This document shows positions 56,261-64,000 of a DNA stretch of 64,000 nucleotides, piece after piece. The notes beneath the pieces are model-generated. The model did not search any database and had not been told where the DNA came from. It saw nothing but the letters and a program-made list of their open reading frames with translations. The stretch spans positions 62,001 to 126,000 of the forward strand of contig NZ_RCHC01000005.1 in NCBI RefSeq assembly GCF_003664645.1, in the 5' to 3' direction. Both the position numbers and the translations under genes were made by a program. The DNA is from Acinetobacter chengduensis (GTDB lineage: Bacteria > Pseudomonadota > Gammaproteobacteria > Pseudomonadales > Moraxellaceae). How positions within the stretch are numbered: position 1 is the stretch's first letter; every line of letters starts with the position of its first letter.

Positions 56261-56929
56261 TTACTGTGTAATCTGCCAATAGCGCTGAAACTCTACAGCA
56301 GACCAGTGTCCTTTCTGCAATGCAGTTTGGAATGCGGGTCTGCTTTTTATTTGCTTTAAATATTGAGCAAGGGCTGGATAGTCGCTAAATTTTGGATGCG
56401 CAAATTCACAGGCCTGTAATGGAAACCACAGTAATAGATCTGAACTGCTAAATACATCACCAGCTAGCCATGTGTGCTGCATAAAATGGTGATTGAGCAT
56501 TTGCATTTGTTTATGTAGTTCTGGATTTAAATAGGCACGGTTAAATGCGACCTTAAATGCGAGACTCACAAAACGCACCAGCCACGGTGTTTGCTGCGCA
56601 ATTTGTGCGAACACTTGCTTTAACGCTAAATTGGGCATGAAGCTGGCATCGGCGAAATTTTTATAAAAACAATAATGCCAATAATGGAGATTCGATGGCG
56701 GAATTAGTAGTTTTTGCTCACGCTGACAGAGGTACTCCACAATGGCACTGCTTTCACTCAGCAACTGTATTTGTCCCTGTTGTTCAATCTGCACAGTTGG
56801 AAATTTCATATCTGTTTTAGAGCTGGGTTGATCACAAATGACCAGTTGATAATCCAGTTTTAATTCTTCTAAAAGCCAAACAATACGTTGGGAGCGGGAA
56901 TTGGGTAAATGAAATAATGTGATCTGCAT
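56261..56929 (-). CDS. Glutathione S-transferase-like protein
   Basis: A 222-residue GST fold. The N-terminal thioredoxin-like domain has LFHLPNSRSQRIVWLLEELKLDY, a cis-Pro region KFPTVQIEQ and LSESSAIVEYL for glutathione binding. The helical C-terminal domain includes WLAGDVFSSSDLLLWFPL. The ATG at 56929 is chosen; the frame continues 111 nt upstream without similarity. The substrate is unknown. It converges with the flavoenzyme gene. The tRNA terminator lies just upstream. Confidence 0.82.
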   Translation of the reverse strand: MQITLFHLPNSRSQRIVWLLEELKLDYQLVICDQPSSKTDMKFPTVQIEQQGQIQLLSESSAIVEYLCQREQKLLIPPSNLHYWHYCFYKNFADASFMPNLALKQVFAQIAQQTPWLVRFVSLAFKVAFNRAYLNPELHKQMQMLNHHFMQHTWLAGDVFSSSDLLLWFPLQACEFAHPKFSDYPALAQYLKQIKSRPAFQTALQKGHWSAVEFQRYWQITQ

Positions 56930-57027
56930 AATTTTTATGTGGCTATTGAATAATGAATGAAGCACCGTGAATGTGTTCATCTTATGCTGTATGGCGAGCA
57001 GATGTAAATTTCTAAAATATAGAAGGC

Positions 57028-57060
57028 AAAAAAAGCCCAAGTCATTATGCTTGGGCTTTT
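57028..57060 (-). terminator. Terminator of the tRNA-Glu trio
   Basis: AAAAGCCCAAG and CTTGGGCTTTT form an 11-bp stem with the loop TCATTATG. The minus strand continues into T7, 30 nt after the last tRNA of the trio. Confidence 0.85.
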
Positions 57061-57089
57061 GATTGAGTGGTGAAGAACCAACTCGAATA

Positions 57090-57165
57090 TGGCGTCCCTA
57101 CGGGGATTCGAACCCCGGTTACCGCCGTGAAAGGGCGATGTCCTAGGCCTCTAGACGATAGGGAC
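57090..57165 (-). tRNA. tRNA-Glu (UUC), copy 1
   Basis: A 76-nt sequence with encoded CCA. The acceptor pair is GTCCCTA/TAGGGAC, the anticodon loop is CTTTCAC with anticodon TTC, and the T arm carries GTTCGAATC. It differs from E. coli tRNA-Glu at only a few stem positions. It is the last of three tandem copies in the direction of transcription. Confidence 0.97.
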
Positions 57166-57220
57166 AGTACAGAAGATAAATTTTAAAACCGTTACTTGAT
57201 GATAAAATCATTTGAAGTAA

Positions 57221-57296
57221 TGGCGTCCCTACGGGGATTCGAACCCCGGTTACCGCCGTGAAAGGGCGATGTCCTAGGCCTCTAGACGATAGGGAC
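57221..57296 (-). tRNA. tRNA-Glu (UUC), copy 2
   Basis: Identical in sequence to the other three tRNA-Glu genes of the window, with encoded CCA. A 55-nt spacer separates it from copy 1 and a 24-nt spacer from copy 3. Probably processed from one primary transcript. Confidence 0.97.
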
Positions 57297-57320
57297 TTAA
57301 TAAAATGTACTTCTGAAAAT

Positions 57321-57396
57321 TGGCGTCCCTACGGGGATTCGAACCCCGGTTACCGCCGTGAAAGGGCGATGTCCTAGGCCTCTAGACGATAGGGAC
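57321..57396 (-). tRNA. tRNA-Glu (UUC), copy 3
   Basis: Identical 76-nt gene. It is the first of the trio on the minus strand and is directly preceded by a near-consensus promoter. Confidence 0.97.
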
Positions 57397-57413
57397 GTTT
57401 CAGAGGTGGGCGT

Positions 57414-57442
57414 ATAATAGGGTGAAAATAGAGGGGTGTCAA
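57414..57442 (-). promoter_or_regulatory. Promoter of the tRNA-Glu trio
   Basis: Minus-strand TTGACA (57442-57437), a 17-bp spacer and TATTAT (57419-57414). A G+C-rich ACGCCCACC discriminator then leads into the transcript. That discriminator is typical of stringently controlled stable-RNA promoters. Confidence 0.8.
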
Positions 57443-57534
57443 ACGCATTTCTATAAATAATTTCAGTTTTATGTGCTGAGTGCATAAAATTAAAACAATA
57501 TTACGATAATATGGGAAAAATACATTGTTTTGGA

Positions 57535-58410
57535 TTAATTTTTAAGCGTGTTTAAAATAGCTTGAATCACCTCAGGATGTTGTAAATAACCAGCAATATC
57601 GTGTGGATGTTCAATAGATGTTCGAATTTCACAATTTAAAATAGCGGGTTGAAAATCAAAAAGTGATGGTTGTAGAGCTAAGGCTGCTAGAAAATCATCA
57701 TGTGAATAAAAGTTAATCCAATCACCCTTAAGTGATGCAGGGCGTTGAATGGGCTGCGGTAATCGCTGTTGAATGGTGTGAAATGCGAGTGGGCAACCAA
57801 GTGTAATTAAACGATGAATATTCATTTCTGGGTGTTCGAGTAGATAATGATAGGCAATGACTGAACCTAATGAGTGCGCCACAATAATATTGGGTTTGGT
57901 GTCGTGCAGTTGCTCATGAATACGCAGATGAACTGCATGCAGAAAATGTGGATTTGATAAATATAAATCGGTTTCAACCAAAAACTGATGCAGCAAAGTG
58001 GCATGCAGTTTGGGAAAATCATTGAGAAGTAGAGCGAAGCCATGTAAGGCATAATCTTTGCTGATCGCACTCAATTGATGAAATTTATGATGTAAATCGT
58101 GCTGAGGGTATTTTTTAACTTCATTTTTTATAGATGTTTTGGTAGGTGTTTTACGAGTTGACGTATGTAAAAAAGGAATATGTGGCCATGTTTGTGGTAG
58201 CAGTGTGCTGGCATTTAGCATGTTATTCAGATGATATCGGGACAGTAAATCACCATAAAAGGGCATGCGGAAATGCCTTATGAGGTCAGGCAACAGATTT
58301 TGTTGCTGTGTTTGAATGAGTGCATTTTCAAGTAAACCAAGCCAGCGCTTTTTAAGCGTCTGGGCTGTTTCATGTTGTTGGTTCATTCCGTGAATAAAAA
58401 TGATATTCAT
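57535..58410 (-). CDS. Alpha/beta-hydrolase-like protein
   Basis: A 291-residue protein from ATG 58410 (an ATG 6 nt upstream is possible). It has the N-terminal strand NIIFIHGMNQQ with an oxyanion-type HG, a nucleophile elbow VAHSLGS (Ser near residue 180), an ITLGCPLAF strand and a His/Asp near the C-terminus (HSHDDFL-like and HPHDIAGY regions). It resembles small lipase/esterase proteins of unknown substrate. It lies alone between the tRNA trio promoter and the permease terminator. Confidence 0.65.
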   Translation of the reverse strand: MNIIFIHGMNQQHETAQTLKKRWLGLLENALIQTQQQNLLPDLIRHFRMPFYGDLLSRYHLNNMLNASTLLPQTWPHIPFLHTSTRKTPTKTSIKNEVKKYPQHDLHHKFHQLSAISKDYALHGFALLLNDFPKLHATLLHQFLVETDLYLSNPHFLHAVHLRIHEQLHDTKPNIIVAHSLGSVIAYHYLLEHPEMNIHRLITLGCPLAFHTIQQRLPQPIQRPASLKGDWINFYSHDDFLAALALQPSLFDFQPAILNCEIRTSIEHPHDIAGYLQHPEVIQAILNTLKN

Positions 58411-58457
58411 CAGCAATTCTCACATTGTGAAATGTGTTGATTACTTTTGAGTATAAA

Positions 58458-58486
58458 TAAAAAAAGAGCAGCCTAGGCTGCTCTAA
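58458..58486 (-). terminator. Permease 1 terminator
   Basis: The palindrome AGAGCAGCCTAGGCTGCTCT (58465-58484), with a T-run continuing on the minus strand, lies just after the permease stop. Confidence 0.8.
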
Positions 58487-58517
58487 TTTGCTGCTGAATT
58501 GTCAGCAATAAAAATAC

Positions 58518-59936
58518 TTAAGATGCGTTTTTATTGTGATAAAACGCATAGTAGCTTGCATAGCATGTTGCAATAAATGTTAAACAGCCAAAAAAGCTGA
58601 TTCGCATCGTTGGATCAAATACCATACTGATACAGGTAATAAAGCAGAAGACAAAACCTAAAATTGGCACGATTGGGAACAATGGTGCAGCAAAGCTAAG
58701 CTCTGATTTGCTATGACCATCTTTATACCATTGGCGACGGAAGTTGAGCTGACTTAAACAGATACTCATCCATACAACCACCATGGTAAAGGCAGCAATA
58801 CCCAGTAAGTTAGTGAAAATCGCTTCAGGTGCAAATTGCTCAGAGAGTAAGCCAGGCATACCACCAATCATGGTTACAATAACCGCGACGTAAGGAATAC
58901 CACGTGAATTAACTTTCGAAAATACAGCAGGCAATTGCTTGTTGTATGACAATGACCACATCATACGAGAAGCTGCAAATAAGCCAGAGTTGGCTGCTGA
59001 TAATAGCGCAGTAATAATCACAAAGCGGATAACGTCTTCAGCGTATGGAATACCAATATGCTGGAATACCGTTACAAACGGTGAGCTACTTACGCCATTG
59101 TTGCCAAGGCCTGCTTCTTGATGTGGCAATAGACACGTCACCACAACAATTGTACCTACAAAGAAAATTAGCAAGCGGAAAATTGCTGTGTTAATGGCTT
59201 TAGGTACATTTTTAGCAGGATCTTTGGTTTCACCCGCAGCCACGCCAATCAATTCTGTACCAGAGAATGCGAAGTTCACAATCAACATCGTGGTAAAGAT
59301 TGGGAATAGGCCTTCTGGGAACCAGCCTTGGGCGGTCAGGTTATTAAATAGCGGTGCTGTTTCTTGACCTTGGTAGCCAAGCACACCAAAAATAGCCAAT
59401 AGACCGAGCAAAATAAATGCTACAACCGTAATCACTTTAACCAAAGCGAGCCAGAATTCAGATTCTGCAAACCATTTGGTTGAAATCATATTTAAAGTAA
59501 ATACAAAAGCACCAAAGATTAGGGTCCACATCCACATAGAACTGTCTGGGAACCATTCCTGCATAAGCAGTGCTGCAGCAGTAAATTCTGTTCCAAGCGT
59601 GACCGACCAAGTAAGCCAATATAACCATGTGATGGTATAACCCGTGCCTGGTCCAATATAGCGTTTGGCATAAGCACCAAATGAGCCAGACTCAGGCATG
59701 TGTACAGCCAACTCGCCTAAGCAGAGCATGACCATATAGGCGATAATACCGCCTAAGAAATAAGAGATGATGGCACCTACAGGCCCCGTTTGTGCAATGA
59801 CTTCACCCGACCCTAAAAATAGGCCTGTTCCGATTGCGCCACCAAGCGAAATCATGACCAGATGTCGAGTACTCATAGCGCGTTTTAAAGGCGCAGAATT
59901 GCCCTGATGCGAAGCATCATTCGGAGATGAGTGCAT
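58518..59936 (-). CDS. AAT-family amino-acid permease 1
   Basis: A 472-residue inner-membrane symporter of the APC superfamily, amino-acid transporter (AAT) group, with 12 predicted helices. The first-helix motif LVMISLGGAIGTGLFLGSGEVI and NFAFSGTELIGVAAGETKDPAKNVPKAI are diagnostic. It is closely similar to permease 2, with long identical stretches. The substrate could be proline, GABA, aromatic or other amino acids and is not fixed. It lies 114 bp downstream of a tRNA-Glu gene on the same strand, with no clear terminator between. Confidence 0.88.
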   Translation of the reverse strand: MHSSPNDASHQGNSAPLKRAMSTRHLVMISLGGAIGTGLFLGSGEVIAQTGPVGAIISYFLGGIIAYMVMLCLGELAVHMPESGSFGAYAKRYIGPGTGYTITWLYWLTWSVTLGTEFTAAALLMQEWFPDSSMWMWTLIFGAFVFTLNMISTKWFAESEFWLALVKVITVVAFILLGLLAIFGVLGYQGQETAPLFNNLTAQGWFPEGLFPIFTTMLIVNFAFSGTELIGVAAGETKDPAKNVPKAINTAIFRLLIFFVGTIVVVTCLLPHQEAGLGNNGVSSSPFVTVFQHIGIPYAEDVIRFVIITALLSAANSGLFAASRMMWSLSYNKQLPAVFSKVNSRGIPYVAVIVTMIGGMPGLLSEQFAPEAIFTNLLGIAAFTMVVVWMSICLSQLNFRRQWYKDGHSKSELSFAAPLFPIVPILGFVFCFITCISMVFDPTMRISFFGCLTFIATCYASYYAFYHNKNAS

Positions 59937-60050
59937 AGGAAGAGATTAAAATATCAAGAGAATGAAGCGAGCTATTGTAGTGAAAAACTACAAATCTGCA
60001 ATGGAATAATAGTAATTTTGAATAAGTGCCGATCAGATGCGATCAAGATA

Positions 60051-60126
60051 TGGCGTCCCTACGGGGATTCGAACCCCGGTTACCGCCGTGAAAGGGCGAT
60101 GTCCTAGGCCTCTAGACGATAGGGAC
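60051..60126 (-). tRNA. tRNA-Glu (UUC), copy 4
   Basis: Identical to the trio at 57.1-57.4 kb, including encoded CCA, but placed about 2.7 kb upstream, between the two paralogous permease genes. It has its own strong promoter. Confidence 0.97.
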
Positions 60127-60143
60127 GTTGCGAGGTGATGCGT

Positions 60144-60172
60144 ATATTAGGGATTTTTATTTTTAGTGTCAA
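60144..60172 (-). promoter_or_regulatory. Promoter of tRNA-Glu copy 4
   Basis: Minus-strand TTGACA (60172-60167), a 17-bp spacer and TAATAT (60149-60144). The layout and flanking bases resemble the trio promoter, but the discriminator is less G+C-rich. Confidence 0.78.
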
Positions 60173-60336
60173 ACATGTAATAGCTAAAATATTAAACTTT
60201 TATGTTGATTGATTGAAAAATTAGCAATTCTAATAAAAATGAATTATTTTCAAACAAATATTTAAAATATGACAATGTGTTTGAAGATTTTAATATATAA
60301 AACTCAAAATAATATGAAGCAAGAAGGACTTGCCAA

Positions 60337-60367
60337 AATGAAAAGACGCAACTTAGAAGTTGCGTCC
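60337..60367 (-). terminator. Permease 2 terminator
   Basis: GACGCAACTT and AAGTTGCGTC make a 10-bp stem, with T's following on the minus strand just beyond the permease stop. It separates permease 2 from tRNA-Glu copy 4. Confidence 0.75.
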
Positions 60368-60389
60368 TTATTAATGAAAAAAGATTAAA

Positions 60390-61817
60390 TTAATTTTTAT
60401 TATGATATAACCAGTAATAACTTGCATAACAGGCAGCCATAAACAGCAGACAGCCAATAAAACCAGAAAGCATTTCAGGATCAGCAGCCATACTTAAACC
60501 TGTTGCGGTACAGCACACAAAACCAAGAATCGGCACCAATGGGAACCATGGCGTATGGAATTTAAGCTCAGAAACGCTATGCCCTTGCTTTAACCACTGA
60601 CGGCGGAAGTTAAATTGGCTCCAGCAAATACTCATCCACACAATGACCATGGTAAAGGCTGCAACACCCATCAAGTTTTTAAAGATGACATCGGCACCGA
60701 ATTGCTCTGAAAGTAAGCCAGGTAAACCGCCAATCATAGTGACCCAAATGGCAACTACAGGAACACCTGCTTTGTTCACTTTGGAAAATACACGTGGCAA
60801 TTGTTTTTGAGCTGAAAGCGCCCACATCATGCGTGAAGCTGCGTATAAACCTGAATTTGCAGTGGAAAGTAATGCAGTAATAATGACGAATCGAATAATA
60901 TCTTCAGCATAAGGAATGCCCATGTGCTGGAAGACGGATACAAAAGGACTGCTACTTAATCCACCGTGACCGCCAACGTTTAAGCCTGCATCTGTATACG
61001 TAAGTAATGAACTAATGACAACAATGGTACCCACAAAGAAAATAATCAAACGCCATACAGCGGCATGAATTGCTTTAGGTACATTTTTTTCAGGGTTTTC
61101 AGTTTCGCCTGCGGCAATACCAATCATTTCTGTACCATTAAAGGCAAAGTTTACAATCAATAAAGTTGCAAAGAGCGGAAATAAACCATTGGGTAGCCAG
61201 CCATGTTCAGTTAAGTTGTTAAACATGGGGGCTGAGCTATAACCATCAAATGGAATAAAGCCAAAAATACATGAAAAGCCCAGTAAGATGAACACCAGCA
61301 CGGTTGCAACTTTCACCATTGAAAGCCAAAACTCAGATTCAGCAAAAGCACGTGTTGAACTTAAGTTGGAAATGAGTACACCTGCCGCGAAGATCAACGT
61401 CCAGAGCCAAATGGAGGTTTGTGGAAACCACTCTTGGACTAAGATCGCGGCCGCGGTAAATTCTGTACCTAAAGTCGCTGACCAGCCCAGCCAGTACATC
61501 CAAGACACCATATAGCCTGTACCCGGGCCAATATAGTTAGTCGCAAAAGCACCGAATGAACCTGAAACAGGGAGGTGCACAGCCAATTCACCTAAACACA
61601 GCATGACCATGTAGGCAATGAGACCGCCAATAATGTAGGCCAATACAGCACCTAACGGGCCAGCTTGAGAAATAACTTCACCAGAGCCCATGAACAAGCC
61701 TGTACCAATTGCGCCACCAAGCGAAAGCATAATCAGATGGCGCGTGGTCATTGCGCGTTTTAAGGAAGGTGAATCCCCACTTGCAGAGGTCTGCGTAGAA
61801 TCAGAAGGAGTTGACAT
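60390..61817 (-). CDS. AAT-family amino-acid permease 2
   Basis: A 475-residue paralogue of permease 1 with the same 12-helix layout. It has LIMLSLGGAIGTGLFMGSGEVIS, NFAFNGTEMIGIAAGETENPEKNVPKAI and IPYAEDIIRFVIITALLS. The N-terminus is Ser/Thr-rich and differs from permease 1. Most divergence lies in loops and the N-terminal tail, so the substrate is probably related but not the same. A 20-bp hairpin lies 110 nt upstream in the leader region. Confidence 0.88.
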   Translation of the reverse strand: MSTPSDSTQTSASGDSPSLKRAMTTRHLIMLSLGGAIGTGLFMGSGEVISQAGPLGAVLAYIIGGLIAYMVMLCLGELAVHLPVSGSFGAFATNYIGPGTGYMVSWMYWLGWSATLGTEFTAAAILVQEWFPQTSIWLWTLIFAAGVLISNLSSTRAFAESEFWLSMVKVATVLVFILLGFSCIFGFIPFDGYSSAPMFNNLTEHGWLPNGLFPLFATLLIVNFAFNGTEMIGIAAGETENPEKNVPKAIHAAVWRLIIFFVGTIVVISSLLTYTDAGLNVGGHGGLSSSPFVSVFQHMGIPYAEDIIRFVIITALLSTANSGLYAASRMMWALSAQKQLPRVFSKVNKAGVPVVAIWVTMIGGLPGLLSEQFGADVIFKNLMGVAAFTMVIVWMSICWSQFNFRRQWLKQGHSVSELKFHTPWFPLVPILGFVCCTATGLSMAADPEMLSGFIGCLLFMAACYASYYWLYHNKN

Positions 61818-61928
61818 ACAATAACTTAGATTTGAAAAAGATATTTTATATTTTCATTGTGTGAAAATTCACATATATCGTTATTTTCAAATAAAAGCTG
61901 AAAGTAGATTTATAAAATAGATACCTTC

Positions 61929-61948
61929 GCAATCACTTACGTGATTGC
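61929..61948 (-). repeat. Hairpin upstream of permease 2
   Basis: GCAATCAC-TTAC-GTGATTGC is an 8-bp perfect stem with a 4-nt loop. On the minus strand it follows the small ORF by 22 nt and precedes permease 2 by 111 nt. No U-run follows, so it is not a standard terminator. Confidence 0.5.
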
Positions 61949-61970
61949 AAAAAGCAGGTAAAACCTAAAT

Positions 61971-62105
61971 CTATTGTTGATTCTGAGAATGTGGAGTTTG
62001 CTGTTGAGGTGATGTTGTTGCAGATGGACTGCTGTTAGAAACAAAATATATGTACAGAGCTGCTGGAAATAAAATAAGCAGAACCAATAAAATTTTCTTA
62101 AGCAT
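61971..62105 (-). CDS. 44-residue small membrane protein (putative)
   Basis: A short frame read directly on the minus strand. It begins MLKKILLVLLILFPAALYIY, continues with a short Ser/Thr/Pro/Gln-rich tail containing SPQQQTP and ends QNQQ. It has one membrane helix, so it resembles a miniature of the N-terminus of the next upstream gene, which also has a helix followed by a PQQQ tail. No strong ribosome-binding site is seen. It lies 100 bp after that gene, on the same strand. Function unknown. Confidence 0.45.
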   Translation of the reverse strand: MLKKILLVLLILFPAALYIYFVSNSSPSATTSPQQQTPHSQNQQ

Positions 62106-62158
62106 ATTGAGTACAATTGAATAATGTACCGAAATTATAAATCAAAAGGATTTGAATA

Positions 62159-62185
62159 TCAGTGTGAAAGTTAAATTCACACTGA
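62159..62185 (-). repeat. Stem-loop after the membrane-anchored gene
   Basis: TCAGTGTGAA (62159-62168) and TTCACACTGA (62176-62185) form a perfect 10-bp stem with a 7-nt loop, 20 nt beyond the stop of the gene at 62206. No U-run follows directly. Confidence 0.5.
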
Positions 62186-62205
62186 CATTAATTGAGCATC
62201 TCTAG

Positions 62206-63045
62206 CTATGGTTTTACTTGCTGGAGTAATTGGTAGAGTTCAGGGTTTTTCATTGCTATTTTTCTTTCTTCTAGCAATGTGTAGGTGGCAGCATTTGGTG
62301 AAATCCCCGCTTTTAAAAGTTTATTCACAAGGCTAACAGATGGATTGCGGCCACTGAGATTACTATTAATTAAATTTTCAGTGTTGCCTGAATAGCCAAT
62401 CCCAATGCTGAGCAAATAATCTGAGACCTCTTCAAGCCCCCGTGAAACAGCATCTGACTGCAAATTAAATTTTTCCTCATAAGGACCAAGCTTATATGCA
62501 CCGTGAGTTTGAAGAATATTTTCGTCCTGAAGGAGTTTAAGCTTTTCAATAATTTCTGCTTGATCAACTTGACCGTTGGCATCTTTTAATTGGGTATTAA
62601 TACTCATAAAAGATATTTTACCGGTTACTGGCGTACAGTTCACAGCAAATAAACGCTTAGTCTGTTCTACATTCGTACCGTATAAGGCTAGTTCACAAAG
62701 TTTCTTTTTTTCAGCATCAGTCATTTTGCTATTGGCAATTGTACCGTTTTCAAAATCACGAACGATGGATTCCCAACCATCCTTATACGCTGTTTTGTAG
62801 TAACGCAGTGCTTCATCACTGGTTTTTTTTGCTTTTACAGAAGCTGGGTTTTCTAACGACTGATTATTCTTAGCCTGAGCATTTTGCTCATGTGAGTCAT
62901 TTGAAGTCATTGGTTTGTGTTGTTCTGCAACGGATTTATCAGCTTGTTGTTGCGGTGTCTGAGAGTTTGGCTCTGGTTTTAAAAAATAGACCAATAAGCC
63001 AATACCCAATATGCACAGTCCAACCAATACAATTATTTTATTCAT
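62206..63045 (-). CDS. Membrane-anchored periplasmic protein, unknown function
   Basis: A 279-residue protein. Residues 3-22 are an N-terminal membrane anchor (IIVLVGLCILGIGLLVYFL). Residues 25-75 are a Gln/Asn/Ser/Lys-rich disordered linker with PQQQ. Residues 75-279 are a folded helical region with two cysteines (near 116 and 131). The end, SVSLVNKLLKAGISPNAATY...NPELYQLLQQ, recalls the helix pairs of ankyrin-type repeats, but not convincingly. It lies 63 bp after the TonB receptor on the same strand, so it may act with it. Confidence 0.55.
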   Translation of the reverse strand: MNKIIVLVGLCILGIGLLVYFLKPEPNSQTPQQQADKSVAEQHKPMTSNDSHEQNAQAKNNQSLENPASVKAKKTSDEALRYYKTAYKDGWESIVRDFENGTIANSKMTDAEKKKLCELALYGTNVEQTKRLFAVNCTPVTGKISFMSINTQLKDANGQVDQAEIIEKLKLLQDENILQTHGAYKLGPYEEKFNLQSDAVSRGLEEVSDYLLSIGIGYSGNTENLINSNLSGRNPSVSLVNKLLKAGISPNAATYTLLEERKIAMKNPELYQLLQQVKP

Positions 63046-63067
63046 TTGTTTTTAAGTCTATTTTAAA

Positions 63068-63102
63068 ATGAATCAAGAGCGTTTTAGACGCTCTTGATAG
63101 GA
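63068..63102 (-). terminator. Hairpin after the TonB receptor
   Basis: ATCAAGAGCG and CGCTCTTGAT form a 10-bp stem with a 7-nt loop; the minus strand continues TTCATTTTA. A moderate intrinsic terminator, possibly partial, so that some transcripts reach the next gene. Confidence 0.6.
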
Positions 63103-63108
63103 TGGTGA

Positions 63109-64000
63109 TTAAAATTTATAGGTCACGTCAGCGATAAAGCGACGCCCTTCTTCTGAATAAAGCTTGCCATTATCTGTGGCGTTTTTATTGTGCTTGTTGA
63201 ATAGATTTGAAACCGTCAAGCCGAAGGTCATACTTTGTTGTGGTGTGATTTTCCAGTCATAGGTCGCACGAGTATCCCATGTAAACTTGCTAGAAAAATC
63301 TTGTTCTTCCATGACTGAAATATTTTCGCCATTCCACGACACTTTATCACCTGTTGCAACATAATTTGTTGAAGCAGAGCGGAAGTTTAAGAAGTTATGC
63401 AATGTAAATGGCAATGCTGTACCTTTCATTTCCCAGTTTAAGCGTGCTGTAAATGGCGCATCTTTAACGGGAAGCTGACTTTTAGGAACAATAGAACCAT
63501 TTAAAGACACATAAGCGTTACGGGAATCCGAGTCCATATCTTTATATGAACCGCGGGTAGTTTCGTTGTCGATATAGCTTAAGCCAAGCCCTAGTTTGTG
63601 CTGTGTTTGTCCAATTTCCCAAGGGTTAATATTGCTCATGCTGAACGTATAAGTATCAGCATGACCGCCATCGACATTGCTATAGGTACGATAATCTAAT
63701 GCTTCTGTGCCAGCCGCTGTGGTTTTATAGATACGGGTTTCTTCAATGCGGTCTTCAAATTGGCGGTTTACCCATTTTAGATTTAAATCTAAATTTTTGA
63801 TTTGACTACTGATCGCAAAAACTTTTTCATCGCTGTACGGTGTTTTTACATCTGTAGCACGTACTGCGGCTGCTTGTGAGTTTGGATAAGTTGTCACCCA
63901 ACCGTAATTGTTACTTTCATCCCAGCTATTTTGATAGGTCGCTAAACGAGATAAATTTGCATAGGTTGTATAGGCCTTTTCGTCTAGCTCAGTCATTAGG
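63109..64000 (-). CDS. TonB-dependent receptor, C-terminal fragment
   Basis: The frame is open to the window edge (the ATG at 63994-63996 is internal), so only about the last 296 residues are present. Beta-strand pattern with many aromatic girdle residues: LDLNLKWVNRQFEDRIEETRIY, HTYTFSMSNINPWEIGQ-type turns (here ADTYTFSMSNINPWEIG), WDTRATYDWKITPQQSMTFGLTVSNLFNK, and the final FIADVTYKF. It belongs to the larger TonB receptors with long extracellular loops. The ligand is unknown, and its control region lies outside the window. Confidence 0.8.
   Translation of the reverse strand, partial: LMTELDEKAYTTYANLSRLATYQNSWDESNNYGWVTTYPNSQAAAVRATDVKTPYSDEKVFAISSQIKNLDLNLKWVNRQFEDRIEETRIYKTTAAGTEALDYRTYSNVDGGHADTYTFSMSNINPWEIGQTQHKLGLGLSYIDNETTRGSYKDMDSDSRNAYVSLNGSIVPKSQLPVKDAPFTARLNWEMKGTALPFTLHNFLNFRSASTNYVATGDKVSWNGENISVMEEQDFSSKFTWDTRATYDWKITPQQSMTFGLTVSNLFNKHNKNATDNGKLYSEEGRRFIADVTYKF

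Noticed and set aside
57090..57396. Three regularly spaced near-identical units that could look like a CRISPR-type repeat array
   Set aside because: Each unit folds as a complete tRNA-Glu with encoded CCA, and the spacers are short and unequal.
57297..57485. 62-residue open frame on the minus strand
   Set aside because: It runs through tRNA-Glu copy 3 and its promoter, so it is chance.
57090..60126. tRNA-Glu as a prophage or island attachment site
   Set aside because: No integrase gene, no truncated tRNA repeat (all copies are full length) and no shift to foreign-looking genes nearby.

Overview
The window is chromosomal DNA of an A+T-rich gammaproteobacterium, most likely Acinetobacter or a close Moraxellaceae relative. 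The grounds are low G+C, an RNase HI-DnaQ fusion in one reading frame, an RnfB homologue beside nth without the other rnf genes, and gene blocks shared with Pseudomonas and enteric bacteria. I see no prophage, insertion sequence, integron or CRISPR array. This is mainly core housekeeping DNA with some accessory iron/metal-uptake genes, and both window edges cut through TonB-dependent receptor genes.

Layout. 1-3.7 kb: tail of a siderophore receptor, an NlpE-like lipoprotein, a PlsC-type acyltransferase, small exported proteins and a TauE/SafE permease. 3.8-9.7 kb: rsmD-mrdA (16S methyltransferase, PBP2), a small outer-membrane-like protein, a DUF445 membrane protein and adk. 9.7-15.3 kb: nth with an orphan rnfB, gdhA (TTG start), a META/DUF4377 lipoprotein, ygiD and rlmH. 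15.4-22.1 kb: a frameshifted M28 peptidase, a candidate small RNA, lon, the 5-formyl-THF cyclo-ligase gene and a YncE-like beta-propeller. 22.2-30.4 kb: an OsmC-YcaO fusion, a TetR regulator and membrane protein that share a TGAAC-N4-GTTCA palindrome, then a Fur-box-preceded TonB receptor / EF-hand / DUF4198 cluster. 30.6-37.2 kb: 6S RNA, zapA and a coiled-coil gene, diverging from ygfB-pepP-ubiH-ubiI-type genes, then a small acidic SutA-like protein. 37.2-41.8 kb: rsmI diverging from lpoA-like, yraN, a dolP-like BON lipoprotein and an alpha/beta hydrolase. 41.8-54.9 kb: nudC and a FimL-like gene, rnhA-dnaQ, a very large mltD with eight LysM repeats, and a complete YejABEF/NppABCD-type peptide importer. 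55-64 kb: an Old Yellow Enzyme, a glutathione S-transferase-like protein, four identical tRNA-Glu genes interleaved with two paralogous amino-acid permeases, a small-ORF/membrane-anchor pair, and a second truncated TonB receptor.

The strongest non-coding signals are the 6S RNA (ssrS) after zapA, two near-consensus tRNA-Glu promoters (TTGACA, 17 bp spacer, TATTAT or TAATAT), two Fur boxes before the 26.4 kb receptor, the paired TetR palindromes, and an undescribed-looking minus-strand small RNA candidate at about 16.43-16.55 kb. That candidate has two tandem hairpins, a U-tract and an anti-Shine-Dalgarno-like stretch. Several intergenic regions hold long perfect inverted repeats that I could not assign to known elements. 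All names and functions rest on reading motifs and gene order; no database search was run.
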